The notes: a model not told the origin generated them from the letters alone. A DNA stretch of 64,000 nt from Flammeovirga yaeyamensis (GCF_018736045.1 NZ_CP076133.1:558001-622000), one strand, 5' to 3'; counted from the stretch's first letter, positions 38,328 through 47,763 are shown. Program-made: numbers and translations.

Positions 38328-39698
38328 TTAAACCATATTTCCCAGGATATAATTTAATTTATCCTTTAAAGAAGTTTCAAGTGGTAAGAATAAATGTTTT
38401 AGTTCTTCCTTTTTGTTTAATGTTTTATCAAATATATCATTACTTAAGAATGGAACTTGTATTGCTTTAATATTGATTTCTTTACCATTACCCCATTCAT
38501 CTTTTATTGTTAAATGAGCTATTTCTTCCTGATAATTATTGATTGTATTCGGATAGAAAAGAATGATCTCATCAATTTTAAATCTTACAGCATACGCTAA
38601 CATTTGATAAAGATCGTTTTGAGAAATCCCTTTTTTAGGATCCGATTCATCTGAATATATTATTTTATATTTTGTATCAGCAATAATACTTTTTGAAGTT
38701 GTCTTTAGATATAAATCTGGCTTTAAATTGAAAATATTCTTTGTGTCTAAATACGTACTAGACACTTGTGCCTTTGCTGTAACATCTTCAAGCTCCCTTT
38801 CAATAAAACCAAAGATAAAATCTTCAAATACGTATTCCATTGGAAGTAGAAAAGCAAATAGTTTTAGCTCATTTTTGTAGCTAAAAGATATAGCATTACT
38901 CAAGAATAACTGACAATAATCTCTTACAGTAGTAAACTCTTCAAAAACAGGATTAAAAGATATTGTTTCACATTGAGAAGCGGTGGCTTGCTCATCCGAC
39001 ACGTCATCTAAAAAGAATAATATCTCTCTGAGATACTTTTTGTTATCGCTGTTTTGGGTTACAGTGAAAAGTAGATTAGCCACATACTTAATGATACGAT
39101 TAAACTTATTATCCATCACAAAAGCATCATAAGAGCAATTCAGTTTATGCCAATTTCCTTTTGATAGATTTTGACGGATATATTCATTCGTATTGAGTCT
39201 GCCTTTGATATGATTTAATTCACTGCTTTGCTCCTCATAATTTTGATAAATAGAAGTTGCGAGTAGCTTTCGTGTATACTTAGAAAATAGATAGATGAGC
39301 ACTTCGAAAAAATCACTTTTTACATCACCTAAGGTAGTTTGATAGCTTGGAAACTTTATTTTCCTGCAGTAGCTCAACCACCATAAAATGTGATTCTGCA
39401 TTTGGCCAATCTCACTTTTGGAATACTTCTTTCCTTCTTGATAAAAGACTTTAGGCAATAAATTGATAATGTGTCCTTCAAACTGAACTACACCAACATA
39501 TTTATTAGATTTCAGTTCATTCGTTTTATTCAAAGTCTGAATGAACCGTTGTGTTTCTATCACTTTGGATCCACCTTTCTCCTCATAAAAGGAATTAACT
39601 TCTCTATTGACCCAAATTTCATCTAAGAATAAATCCAGACTTTCAAGATCAACATCATCTGCAACAACCTTGTTTTGATATTCAAAAAGATTAATCAT
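38328..39698 (-). CDS. mcrC: McrC-like restriction nuclease subunit
   Basis: 456 residues. It has the McrC layout: N-terminal beta-rich DUF2357-like part, a central helical segment, and a C-terminal PD-(D/E)xK nuclease with LKPDLYL followed by SIIADTKYKIIY (metal-binding Asp and D-x-K). It is expected to pair with McrB to cut modified DNA. It begins 4 bp after the mcrB stop in the same operon. The AT content is higher than in the neighbouring PUL, as is common for mobile defence genes. Whether it targets methylated or other modified DNA here is unknown. Confidence 0.88.
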   Translation of the reverse strand: MINLFEYQNKVVADDVDLESLDLFLDEIWVNREVNSFYEEKGGSKVIETQRFIQTLNKTNELKSNKYVGVVQFEGHIINLLPKVFYQEGKKYSKSEIGQMQNHILWWLSYCRKIKFPSYQTTLGDVKSDFFEVLIYLFSKYTRKLLATSIYQNYEEQSSELNHIKGRLNTNEYIRQNLSKGNWHKLNCSYDAFVMDNKFNRIIKYVANLLFTVTQNSDNKKYLREILFFLDDVSDEQATASQCETISFNPVFEEFTTVRDYCQLFLSNAISFSYKNELKLFAFLLPMEYVFEDFIFGFIERELEDVTAKAQVSSTYLDTKNIFNLKPDLYLKTTSKSIIADTKYKIIYSDESDPKKGISQNDLYQMLAYAVRFKIDEIILFYPNTINNYQEEIAHLTIKDEWGNGKEINIKAIQVPFLSNDIFDKTLNKKEELKHLFLPLETSLKDKLNYILGNMV

Positions 39699-39702
39699 CG
39701 AG

Positions 39703-41352
39703 CTATTTTATTTTTAGAGGCCAAGCTTCTGCATCTACTTCAAATCCTGCATGTACTAATATCTCTTTTACCTCTTTCTCGTCATTAAGGAAGTACTCTA
39801 GTAGAAGCGGAATAACTTTGTTGTTGATGGTCTTTTTAAGATCAAAAGGCTTACTCATAAAATAAGAATGCCCGATTTGAAAATCATGACCTTTCATTTT
39901 GATGATCTTCTCATTGATACTTTTTAGAATCTCAGATTCATTAATACCATCAATATCATATTTTGTATATAATGATTCAAACTCAAATCTTCTACGCAAG
40001 GCGATATCAAGTAAGGCAATAGATTTATCAGCCGTATTCATTGTACCGATTATATAGAGGTTGGAAGGTACTGTAAACTCATCGCCAGATGGTAAAGTAG
40101 ATGATAAAGCTAACTCCTCTCCATATCTTTTATCAGGTTCAATTAGTGTGATTAGTTCTCCAAAAACTCTTGAGATATTGGCTCTGTTAATCTCATCTAT
40201 AATGATAACGTAGTTTTTCTTTTCTACTTTCGTTACCTTACTAATAGTATTTTTAGGTAGATATTTAATAATCTCTTGATAGACATTATTATAATATGTA
40301 GCATGTTGTTTAGCTGAACCAGAAACATTATCTAACCTTTTGATCGACTTTCTCTCTTTGATGTTATTTTTGTATAAGATTCTTAAGTCATCAAATTTCA
40401 TTCTATGTCCATTGGAATTATTCCAATTCATGCCATTATATCTAAAAGCATCATTTTCTACTTCAATAATTGCAACATTATCAGTTATATCAAAAAGAGT
40501 TTCTTCATCTCTATCTGTAATTTTATCACAAAAAAGTTTTAATGCTTCTTCAAATGCTTGACCTTTTGAATACTCTTCTATTGTTTTCTCAGAGTCTTTT
40601 AAATTTTCTAAAGCTCTATTAGCTATCTTTTTAAAAATTCCGTCCTTCTTTTCAAATGATAATTGATTTTCTTTTCCTGTATCTGGTCTTAAACCCTGAA
40701 TAAAGTCTTCGTAACTATAGTTTTGATGGAAAGTAATAAACTCTATTTGGTCACCTTTATGTTTATTGAATATTCTTTTCGCCTCATTGTAATCTTCTAT
40801 CTCTTCACTACTAATTATTGAAGCTGCTCTTGAAATTGTAGAATATGTTTTGCCTGTGCCTGGAGGGCCATATAAGATTGTATTAAGAGGATAGTTCATT
40901 TCTTTCTTTTGTATTTGATCAATAGATGAGAATTTATATTGTAAATAACTAATGAGATTATCATTACCTAAGAAAGATTTATAAATTCCATTCCCCCCAT
41001 CAATAAATCCTAAATCCTTTTGTAATTGATTTTTCTTAAAAGCTATTTTTTCATCCCAAATTTGTTGTCTCTTTAGATAACTTTTATTTTTAGACCAAAT
41101 ATTAAAATCATTATACACTTTATTTTTTATACCATGTATTTGTTTGATCTTGGAAATAACTTCCATAAAATTATCAATTGTGATATAAGCAAATTTATTT
41201 TCAAAGAAAAACTTATCTAATCTATATATATTGTTAAGGAAATTATCTCTTTTAATTAGTTTTTTAATATTTGGGGCTACTTTAAAAGTATTACTTTCAA
41301 TATCCTTTACAAACTCATTTATTATTGAATATTCTGTGTCTTGCATAATCAT
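39703..41352 (-). CDS. mcrB: McrB-like AAA+ GTPase subunit of a modification-dependent restriction system
   Basis: 549 residues. The AAA+ motor is in the C-terminal two thirds: Walker A GPPGTGKT (about 162-169), Walker B IIIDEINRANISRVFGEL, and the McrB signature GTMNTADKSIALLD with an RRRFEF arginine-finger region. The N-terminal about 140 residues are the target-recognition part and I do not recognise its fold. A second Met two codons downstream is an alternative start. It is operonic with mcrC. Upstream lies a decayed DUF1016 gene. The pair restricts foreign modified DNA in the cytoplasm. Confidence 0.9.
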   Translation of the reverse strand: MIMQDTEYSIINEFVKDIESNTFKVAPNIKKLIKRDNFLNNIYRLDKFFFENKFAYITIDNFMEVISKIKQIHGIKNKVYNDFNIWSKNKSYLKRQQIWDEKIAFKKNQLQKDLGFIDGGNGIYKSFLGNDNLISYLQYKFSSIDQIQKKEMNYPLNTILYGPPGTGKTYSTISRAASIISSEEIEDYNEAKRIFNKHKGDQIEFITFHQNYSYEDFIQGLRPDTGKENQLSFEKKDGIFKKIANRALENLKDSEKTIEEYSKGQAFEEALKLFCDKITDRDEETLFDITDNVAIIEVENDAFRYNGMNWNNSNGHRMKFDDLRILYKNNIKERKSIKRLDNVSGSAKQHATYYNNVYQEIIKYLPKNTISKVTKVEKKNYVIIIDEINRANISRVFGELITLIEPDKRYGEELALSSTLPSGDEFTVPSNLYIIGTMNTADKSIALLDIALRRRFEFESLYTKYDIDGINESEILKSINEKIIKMKGHDFQIGHSYFMSKPFDLKKTINNKVIPLLLEYFLNDEKEVKEILVHAGFEVDAEAWPLKIK

Positions 41353-41360
41353 ATATATTT

Positions 41361-41674
41361 CTAAAAACCACTAATAAAAGACTCGTTAAAACCCTTTTTA
41401 TCCATAACTTTCTTTGCTAACAACCTCGTTTTCTATTCAAAAGCATCTATAATGTCAGATTGAAGAGGTTTACTGTTGGTAAATAAATAATCGCTGATGA
41501 CTTGCTCTTTAATATCAGCTTTTAAGCATTTTTTGGAGACTAATTTTTGAAGGTAAGTTTCTTTTTCTATAAATCTTTCAAACTCTTTTTTATTTTATTC
41601 TAAAAACAAGATCAATATGTACCCAATGTAATTTAGCCACAGCTTGTGGCCAAATTTCTTGAACAGTTAATTCT
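41361..41674 (-). pseudogene. decayed continuation of the DUF1016 gene / unidentified relic
   Basis: After the stop of the 80-residue DUF1016 fragment, a different frame stays readable through three pieces: EELTVQEIWPQAVAKL..., NKKEFERFIEKETYLQKLV... ending IDAFE, and KTRLLAKKVMDKKGFNESFI. They are separated by in-frame stops (TAA, then TAG at 41433-41435). The first piece corresponds to the DUF1016 segment that normally follows GFSxRN; the later ones I do not recognise. This is a broken gene, and it accounts for the 322-bp gap before mcrB. Confidence 0.6.
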
Positions 41675-41917
41675 TCATCGATTACGGTCAGAAAAACCTT
41701 TCATTCCTTTAAATTCAGCTTGAAGATCTTTAGACAGTTGTTTGATCACAGAAGTGCCCCAACCAACTTTTGTTTTTTCTGATAACACTTTTCCAATATC
41801 CAAATAAGCCAAAATCATTTCAGAATTGACATGACTGTATGCCTTATATTGGGCTTTCTTTACTCTATCTTTGATAGATAGCAATGTGTTTTTATAATCT
41901 GTGATTGAATTTTCCAT
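41675..41917 (-). CDS. truncated DUF1016 (YhcG-type nuclease family) N-terminal fragment
   Basis: 80 residues. It matches the N-terminus of DUF1016 proteins: IKDRVKKAQYKAYSHVNSEM, LDIGKVLSEK...GWGTSVIKQLSKDLQAEFKGMKGFSDRN. Intact family members run to about 330-380 residues with a C-terminal PD-(D/E)xK-like domain. This one stops right after GFSDRN, where a frameshift moves the continuing homology into another frame. It is therefore probably non-functional. It is close to the McrBC pair, and DUF1016 genes often occur beside restriction systems. Confidence 0.75.
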   Translation of the reverse strand: MENSITDYKNTLLSIKDRVKKAQYKAYSHVNSEMILAYLDIGKVLSEKTKVGWGTSVIKQLSKDLQAEFKGMKGFSDRNR

Positions 41918-41996
41918 AAAATTTAATTTCCAACTTTCAATTTAAAGAAAACTTAAACAGATCAATCATTTCAAATGAGGAAATTTTAGTAGTAAC

Positions 41997-42446
41997 TTAA
42001 CCCTTCACCTCCATATGCAACAACGGATAAAGCTTCCCTTCTCCATCCACTTCAGAACGTCTCACTGTCTTAAAATTCATTTTAAGATAAAACCCAACTG
42101 CTTGAGTGTTCTGTTCGTTTACATCCACTTTGTAACAATCGAGTACCTCAATACAGTGGTTGAGTAAGATTTTGCCAAGTCCTTTACCACGGTAGGCAGG
42201 GTCGATAAATAGCATTTCGATATTCTGTTCTGCCACTCCAGAGAACCCTAGAATTTTGTTGTTTTCGTCTCTGATTGAGCGTAGTTCTACAACATCAAAA
42301 TATTGATTGAGAATTAGTGGTTTATACGTTTGAATGTCTTCTTCCGAAATGAAGTCGTGTGTTGCTCTTACTGATGCTTCCCACACCTCAATGGTTTCTT
42401 GATATTCACTTTTGTCGATGCCTTTAATTGAAAAGTTCATGATCAT
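41997..42446 (-). CDS. GNAT N-acetyltransferase (YjaB-like)
   Basis: 149 residues; the start may be two codons later (Met3). It has acetyl-CoA-binding motif A, IEMLFIDPAYRGKGLGKILL, and a C-terminal VNEQNTQAVGFYLKMNFKTV with EVDGEGKLYPLLHM. Together with VRATHDFIS near the start these follow E. coli YjaB closely. It transfers acetyl from acetyl-CoA to an unknown acceptor. It is 9 bp downstream of the TetR gene, so the two form an operon and the acetyltransferase is probably controlled by that regulator. Confidence 0.85.
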   Translation of the reverse strand: MIMNFSIKGIDKSEYQETIEVWEASVRATHDFISEEDIQTYKPLILNQYFDVVELRSIRDENNKILGFSGVAEQNIEMLFIDPAYRGKGLGKILLNHCIEVLDCYKVDVNEQNTQAVGFYLKMNFKTVRRSEVDGEGKLYPLLHMEVKG

Positions 42447-42455
42447 TGATTTTAA

Positions 42456-43016
42456 TTATTTAGTCTTTGTATTTTGAATAAGCAGTTGATACTTACCGAT
42501 CATTTCTTGTCGAATTTCTTCAAACGGATAGTGAGTAAAAGCAAAGATGTAATTGATGGCAATACCGTCAAGTTCTGCAATAAGCATATAGCTTTTGGCG
42601 AGACTATTTTCTATGCCTAATGCATCAAAGAGTTGTTGTATATACTTTTGAATCCCAGCTGATCGCTCAGCGATTAAATCATGCAGAAGATCTCGAGTGC
42701 TCTGTTGGATACATATGTTGATACTGAATTGGAAATACTCTTTTTCGACTTTCAGTCTATCGAAAAATGTATTCAACAATTCCATCAACTGATCTACAGA
42801 AGTTGTTTTATTGTTTTTCGAGTACTCTGATATCACATTGGTACTTTGCTTAAATACTTCAATCAATAGATTATCCTTATTTTGAAAGTGATGAAACACT
42901 AACGCTTTCGATACACCTGCTTCTTTTCCTATCGCAGAGATGCTCGTATTATCAAATCCTTTTTCGGAGAATAACCTCGTGGCTACCTCAATTACTTTTA
43001 TTCTTTTATCACTCAT
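42456..43016 (-). CDS. TetR-family transcriptional repressor
   Basis: 186 residues. The N-terminal TetR helix-turn-helix is clear: RIKVIEVATRLFSEKGFDNT, ISAIGKEAGVSKALVFHHF and QNKDNLLIEVF (about 1-55). The C-terminal part is a helical ligand-binding domain that cannot be assigned to a ligand. A perfect 18-bp palindrome lies 8 bp upstream of its start and very likely mediates autorepression. It is operonic with the YjaB-like acetyltransferase. No efflux pump is adjacent. Confidence 0.92.
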   Translation of the reverse strand: MSDKRIKVIEVATRLFSEKGFDNTSISAIGKEAGVSKALVFHHFQNKDNLLIEVFKQSTNVISEYSKNNKTTSVDQLMELLNTFFDRLKVEKEYFQFSINICIQQSTRDLLHDLIAERSAGIQKYIQQLFDALGIENSLAKSYMLIAELDGIAINYIFAFTHYPFEEIRQEMIGKYQLLIQNTKTK

Positions 43017-43024
43017 ATTTCTAT

Positions 43025-43042
43025 ACTGACCGATCGGTCAGT
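43025..43042. promoter_or_regulatory. TetR-type operator palindrome
   Basis: ACTGACCGATCGGTCAGT is a perfect 18-bp palindrome. Its GACCGATCGGTC core is typical of TetR/AcrR operators. It sits between the tetR start (8 bp away) and the divergent small lipoprotein gene (about 100 bp away), so binding would repress tetR and perhaps the divergent gene. Confidence 0.8.
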
Positions 43043-43141
43043 AAAAGTAATCATAATTTTATTAATTCAAAAGTAGGGATACTGCTCGCCTATCTCCCTT
43101 CTTAACAGCAAGCATATCTTAACTCAGCTAAAAATGAAACC

Positions 43142-43363
43142 ATGAAGAACTTAAGTATTGTATTATCGATAATACTCCTAACATCCTGCAATAATGAAAA
43201 AATTGGTCCCGGTTGTCGGAAGATTAAGGATAAGTACGGGAAAGAAAATTATATGCATGTCAATAAATGTCGGGTTATTTATAACAAGAGAGGGAAGAGG
43301 GTTGCAAGGGAATGTGGTTTGCCTTTCACCAATCATGATGTGATTAGAGAGACAGATGAATAA
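43142..43363 (+). CDS. small cysteine-containing lipoprotein, unknown function
   Basis: 73 residues with a lipobox (LTSC, Cys16) and a short basic mature part of 58 residues carrying three further Cys (25, 43, 58). I do not recognise the family. A signal peptide and a strong terminator directly after the stop support a real gene. It is divergent from the TetR gene and its promoter region contains the TetR operator, so it may share that control. Confidence 0.6.
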   Translation: MKNLSIVLSIILLTSCNNEKIGPGCRKIKDKYGKENYMHVNKCRVIYNKRGKRVARECGLPFTNHDVIRETDE

Positions 43364-43368
43364 ATAAG

Positions 43369-43406
43369 AAGAGGCGGTTACTTTCTTTGTAGTAACCGCC
43401 TCTTTA
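43369..43406. terminator. bidirectional intrinsic terminator
   Basis: AAGAGGCGGTTACT (43369-43382) pairs perfectly with AGTAACCGCCTCTT (43391-43404). T-tract follows on the + strand, and a weaker A/T-rich run on the other side could serve the convergent minus-strand gene ending at 43459. Confidence 0.8.
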
Positions 43407-43458
43407 CATGTATACTAATTAAGGTTTGATCCTCTTTCGAGCACTTGTACTTTGAAAT

Positions 43459-46400
43459 TTATTTTATCGAAGCCTTCACTTTATTCCACTTAGCTAATTC
43501 AGCATTTATTTGAGTTTCGTAATCTTTCCATGCATCTTTGGCTCCCTGACTTGGAGCCCCTTCAGATGAAATAAGCATTTCATTTACCGCCTGTATTTTA
43601 GCTAAAAGTTTAGATCTTTCGTTTGCGATTTGAACCAATGTCGTTCCCACCGCCGTCATACTCGATTCAAGTGCTTTAGCAGCTTTTTTCACCTCTTCGC
43701 TATTAGAGTTTTTGGCTAATTTTTGAGCTTCGATAATGGCTTCACTTACCTCAGAATATTTATCTCTGATTTTCATCCATAAGGCAAAACGAGCATTTGC
43801 ATCGGCTTGAGTATAAGTTTCGTTAGGGTTCATGAACACCTTAAACTCCTGTGTTTGTTCTTTTCCGCCTACCGAAAGTTTCACTAAATACTTACCTGGT
43901 TTACAATACGGACGAACGTTTGGCTTTGGTTTGCCAGGAATGGCCAATGCATTCGGATACCTCATGTCCCAGACAAACTTATTTAAGCCTGCTTTTTGAG
44001 AAATAGCATCTCCCGAGAACGATATGATTTCTTTACCATTTGTTTCAGCAATAGTAATTTTTGTGTCTTTTGATGCACTTGCTAGGTTGTAATAAATAAT
44101 GACACCATTGGGTTTTGCATCTCCGGCATCAATGTACTTTCTCTTCATTTCGCCATTCACCATACCTAACTCGTAGAAAGTATGTCCTGGTCTATGGTTT
44201 TGAACAAAGTAGTTTTTCTGACCTCCATATACTCCTCCACCATATATTTGCCACCAATGGTACCCAAAACGATACGTATCTCTTGGTTTGATCAGCTTAG
44301 TGGTATTATCAGCTAGAACTCTCATAGGAGTTACATCGTCCAAAATCCATAAGCCTCTACCATGTGTAGCGACAACTAAGTCTTCTTCTTTTTGAATGAT
44401 ATGATATACGGGCACTCTCGGGAAATCATTTTCCATTCGAGTCCATGATTTTCCATCGTTTTTAGAAGTGAAAATCCCAGTTTCTGTACCTACCCATAAT
44501 AATCCTGCAACGGCATTATCTTCACAAATTGTACGCGTAATTTCGCCTTGAGGGAATGCTTTGGAAAGGTTAGTCCAAGAAGTACCATAGTTTTCTGTCT
44601 TGTATATATATGGGCTTCTATCGTCTGCTCCCTTAATTCTTGATGCCACAATATAGGCATGTGCAGGATTGTGATTCGATTCGATAACTTCCAGAATTTT
44701 ACTATCCTTTGGTAACTCTTTAGGGGTAATGTTGGTCCACTTTCTTCCCTCATTTTTGGTGATATGGACCTGACCATCATCAGTTCCCACCCAAATCGTT
44801 CCTCTTTTCTTTTTAGACACAGCAATACGAACGATGATACAGGCAATTTCAGCCCCAGAAGTTTCTACAGCTAATTTACCTCCGGGAAGTTTTAATTTCT
44901 CAGGGTCATTGGTCGTTAAATCTGGACTGATTTTTTTCCAATGCATCCCTTTATCAGTCGTCTTCCAAAGGTGGTTACCACCAAAGTACAAAGCATCATC
45001 GTCCCAAGGAGAAGTAGCTACTGCAGACATCCATCCAAATCTGTATTTAAACTCCGAAGCTGGCGTTCCGAAAGCCCAGTTGGAATAAACATGTCTTTCT
45101 GCATAAGATGGAGTACTTAAGTTGGTAACAGTTAACCCACCAAAACCAGCCATAGATACAGCATTAAATTGATACACTGTATTTGGGTCTGTTGGATGAG
45201 GAACCGCAAAACCTGCTTCACTCGATCCATACACCTCAGTTTCTGATAAAGGAATACCACCCCAGAAAGAAGCAGAGGGTACTTTATAGCCCACTAAATC
45301 TTGACAGTTGGTGTAAAGATTATAAGGAAACTGATTATCAACATGCACACGATATGTTTGAGAAGTTCTTTGGGTGTAAGTACCACTCCAAGTTTTACCT
45401 GCTGTCATAGACACCATAGTTCCTCCATCGTGGGTTACAATCATTCTTCTTGGGTTTTTAGGGTCGATGACCATATCATGGAAATCATCTTTTGTACCAC
45501 TTCTTTGTGTCCAAGTTTTTCCACCATCCACAGATTGCCAAAGCTTGTTGGTCAATACCCAAAGTTCGTTCGCATCGTGTGGACTAGCATATAAATGATT
45601 GAAGTAGAATGGCCTAACCGTTAAGTTGGCGTTATCAGTGGCTAATTCCCAAGTGTTACCACCATCTTCCGAACGGTAAATACCGTCCTTAGTTTCAGTA
45701 TCGGTTAAAGAGTAAATGATGTTGGAGTTGGCTTTTGAAATCGCCAATCCCATTCTCCCCAAAATTTCTTGAGGAAACCCTTCGTTTTTAGAAATGTCTG
45801 TCCAATTTTTTCCTCCATCTGTCGTTTTGTAAAGTCTTGAATCTTTACCGCCACTTTCCACCGTCCAGTCTTTTCTTATAAACTGGAATGTTGCTGCATA
45901 AAGTGTTTCTGGATTGTTAGGGTCCATCACGACATCAATCACACCCGCTTTTTCACTTTGATAAAGTACTTTATCCCAGGTTTTTCCTCCATCTGTTGTT
46001 TTGTATAGACCTCTTTCTTCGTTGTATCCAAAGGCACTCCCCAAAACACCAACATAGGCGATATCAGGGTTTTTCGGGTGGATGCGTATTCTAGAAATAT
46101 GATAGGATTTAGGCAGACCAATATTTGTAAAGGTTTTACCTCCATCAGTCGATTTGTAAACACCGTCCCCATAAGAGACATCGTGTCTCATTTGAGGTTC
46201 ACCAGTACCTACATACATAATATTTGGATCGCTAGGTGCAATAGCTACAGCACCAATTGCCCCAACATTAATTTGACCATCAGAGATACATTCCCAGAAC
46301 TGTCCTGCATCTTCAGTTTTCCATAAACCACCAGAAGCAGATCCAAAGTAGAACACTTGGTCATCGACAGGACTAATCTCAACACTCGTTCCTCGACCTC

Positions 46401-46572
46401 CCATTACAGGACCTATAAATCGCCATTCCAAAGCATTTCCGGAAGGTTTGATATCTTTTTTAGCATAGTCTAGTAAAGCGTCGTCAGAATTGTTAGATTG
46501 ATTGTTTTCTTGATGTTGATTACATCCCATTAATGCGAGAAACATTAATGAAGTAAAAAGCAACTTCTTCAT
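43459..46572 (-). CDS. VPS10/sortilin-like BNR-propeller lipoprotein
   Basis: 1037 residues from the chosen start. An upstream in-frame ATG at 46608 is possible, but the start at 46572 gives a clean signal MKKLLFTSLMFLALMGC with lipobox Cys17. Most of the protein is a multi-bladed propeller with many BNR/Asp-box repeats (YKSTDGGKTF, YKTTDGGKTW, YRSEDGGNTW, WQSVDGGKTW, WKTTDKGMHW and others). A C-terminal beta domain (with GKYLVKLSVGGKEQ) and a helical tail follow. Related proteins are often called glycosyl hydrolases by mistake; no catalytic residues are evident. Location is periplasmic or outer membrane. Function unknown; protein or glycan binding is likely. Confidence 0.85.
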   Translation of the reverse strand: MKKLLFTSLMFLALMGCNQHQENNQSNNSDDALLDYAKKDIKPSGNALEWRFIGPVMGGRGTSVEISPVDDQVFYFGSASGGLWKTEDAGQFWECISDGQINVGAIGAVAIAPSDPNIMYVGTGEPQMRHDVSYGDGVYKSTDGGKTFTNIGLPKSYHISRIRIHPKNPDIAYVGVLGSAFGYNEERGLYKTTDGGKTWDKVLYQSEKAGVIDVVMDPNNPETLYAATFQFIRKDWTVESGGKDSRLYKTTDGGKNWTDISKNEGFPQEILGRMGLAISKANSNIIYSLTDTETKDGIYRSEDGGNTWELATDNANLTVRPFYFNHLYASPHDANELWVLTNKLWQSVDGGKTWTQRSGTKDDFHDMVIDPKNPRRMIVTHDGGTMVSMTAGKTWSGTYTQRTSQTYRVHVDNQFPYNLYTNCQDLVGYKVPSASFWGGIPLSETEVYGSSEAGFAVPHPTDPNTVYQFNAVSMAGFGGLTVTNLSTPSYAERHVYSNWAFGTPASEFKYRFGWMSAVATSPWDDDALYFGGNHLWKTTDKGMHWKKISPDLTTNDPEKLKLPGGKLAVETSGAEIACIIVRIAVSKKKRGTIWVGTDDGQVHITKNEGRKWTNITPKELPKDSKILEVIESNHNPAHAYIVASRIKGADDRSPYIYKTENYGTSWTNLSKAFPQGEITRTICEDNAVAGLLWVGTETGIFTSKNDGKSWTRMENDFPRVPVYHIIQKEEDLVVATHGRGLWILDDVTPMRVLADNTTKLIKPRDTYRFGYHWWQIYGGGVYGGQKNYFVQNHRPGHTFYELGMVNGEMKRKYIDAGDAKPNGVIIYYNLASASKDTKITIAETNGKEIISFSGDAISQKAGLNKFVWDMRYPNALAIPGKPKPNVRPYCKPGKYLVKLSVGGKEQTQEFKVFMNPNETYTQADANARFALWMKIRDKYSEVSEAIIEAQKLAKNSNSEEVKKAAKALESSMTAVGTTLVQIANERSKLLAKIQAVNEMLISSEGAPSQGAKDAWKDYETQINAELAKWNKVKASIK

Positions 46573-46692
46573 GAGTTTTATAGTTAAAGTTTTCGTGTCT
46601 ATTGTCACTTTAATATACTATAAAACAGTGGGAATTTTAATTTATATGACTAAAAATATTTTGATTTCCCACTTATCTATTCCTTTCATCTG

Positions 46693-47763
46693 CTAGATCG
46701 AAAATTCGTTTACTTCGACTTTAGTTATGCCATCTTCATTCTTAGTATTCATAAACTTTAGAATGGAAGGGAAAACATCATTATAGGCATTTTTTCCTGT
46801 GTAAATATCCCAATGTCCATAATTTGGGAAAGTTTTGAGTACAAAATTATCCGTTGTGAAATAGGTCTCTAATATTTTGAAATATTCTTGAGTGGAATCA
46901 TACCAAACATGATTATCCTCTCCGGTGATTAACAAAACTCGAGTATTGAAATTATTCGATAAGTCGAGATAATTGATAGACGCATCTTGGGAAACAACGC
47001 TTGCATTCATCAACATCAGTTTAATATGTTGGAAATAGGATAGGGAAACAGCACCAAAAAATTCTTGGAGATTATCATGCACTTTTTTAGTTAGGTTATC
47101 ATGGTTAAATAAAGTATTGTAACTCCCGTCTCCCCACAAATAATTTAGATTTCTACAAGTAGCATTAGGGCATTTGTTATTTAATTTAGCCATCAAACTG
47201 AGTAAATAGTTTCCTGATTTTAACGAAATCTTTTTATCAACTACTTCTAATTTTTTTAAATTCAACAACTTTTTCGCAATAGTTGGAATTGCATATAATT
47301 TGTATAAAACATTGTCAGGCAATTTTGGATATAACCCCATTGTGGCTAAAGTTACACTCTCAATATTTTTTAATTTATTAGTGACTAATGACATCGAAAG
47401 TGCCATAGAACCAATACAAATACTGACGATATGTAATTTATTTACGCCTATGATTGACTGAATGAACTCAACAGTTTCTGGAATATCATAATTGGCAACT
47501 TCATCGATGTTGTGGTTTTTGTTAGTGTATTTATCTTTATAAATACTACTTCCTCTCCAATCTAATATCCAAACATCTTCGTATGCGTTTTCTAAAAAGT
47601 AGTCTTTCATATTTTTAAAATAACCACTATCGAATGTTTTAGAATTACTTGTTAAACCATGAAGCATGAGCACACTATCTCCTTTTTTGGATTTACAGTA
47701 TCTTTTTAAAGTCAGTGATACACCATCTTGAGTTTTAATGTTATATGTTTTGAAGTCAGTCAT
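46693..47763 (-). CDS. alpha/beta hydrolase with cysteine at the nucleophile elbow, coupled to the NRPS-like gene
   Basis: 356 residues from Met at 47763; an in-frame ATG at 47775 would add four residues. The chosen start overlaps the upstream stop as TAATG, which implies translational coupling. No signal peptide, so cytosolic. Fold motifs are LMLHGLT, ILDWRGS, the elbow SICIGS with Cys at position 116, ITGEDNHVW with Asp283 and NYGHWDIYTG with His317. Instead of Ser, Cys sits at the nucleophile place, as in PHA synthases and in the hydrolases fused to or next to bacterial GMC cholesterol-oxidase-like proteins; the C-terminal GHWDIYTGKNAYNDVFP block resembles the latter. It may transfer or release the acyl product of its partner (inference). 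Confidence 0.8.
   Translation of the reverse strand: MTDFKTYNIKTQDGVSLTLKRYCKSKKGDSVLMLHGLTSNSKTFDSGYFKNMKDYFLENAYEDVWILDWRGSSIYKDKYTNKNHNIDEVANYDIPETVEFIQSIIGVNKLHIVSICIGSMALSMSLVTNKLKNIESVTLATMGLYPKLPDNVLYKLYAIPTIAKKLLNLKKLEVVDKKISLKSGNYLLSLMAKLNNKCPNATCRNLNYLWGDGSYNTLFNHDNLTKKVHDNLQEFFGAVSLSYFQHIKLMLMNASVVSQDASINYLDLSNNFNTRVLLITGEDNHVWYDSTQEYFKILETYFTTDNFVLKTFPNYGHWDIYTGKNAYNDVFPSILKFMNTKNEDGITKVEVNEFSI

Noticed and set aside
43459-46572. Glycoside hydrolase assignment of the BNR-repeat protein
   Set aside because: Asp-box propellers also occur in sialidases, but the Arg triad and Tyr/Glu pair are not evident and the sortilin/VPS10-like layout fits better.
46573-46608. Earlier start for the VPS10-like protein
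   Set aside because: It would put 12 polar residues before the lipoprotein signal; the start at 46572 is more likely.
46628-46672. GTGGGAA/TTCCCAC hairpin as terminator of the hydrolase gene
   Set aside because: Only 7 bp of stem with a loop of over 30 bases; too weak to call.
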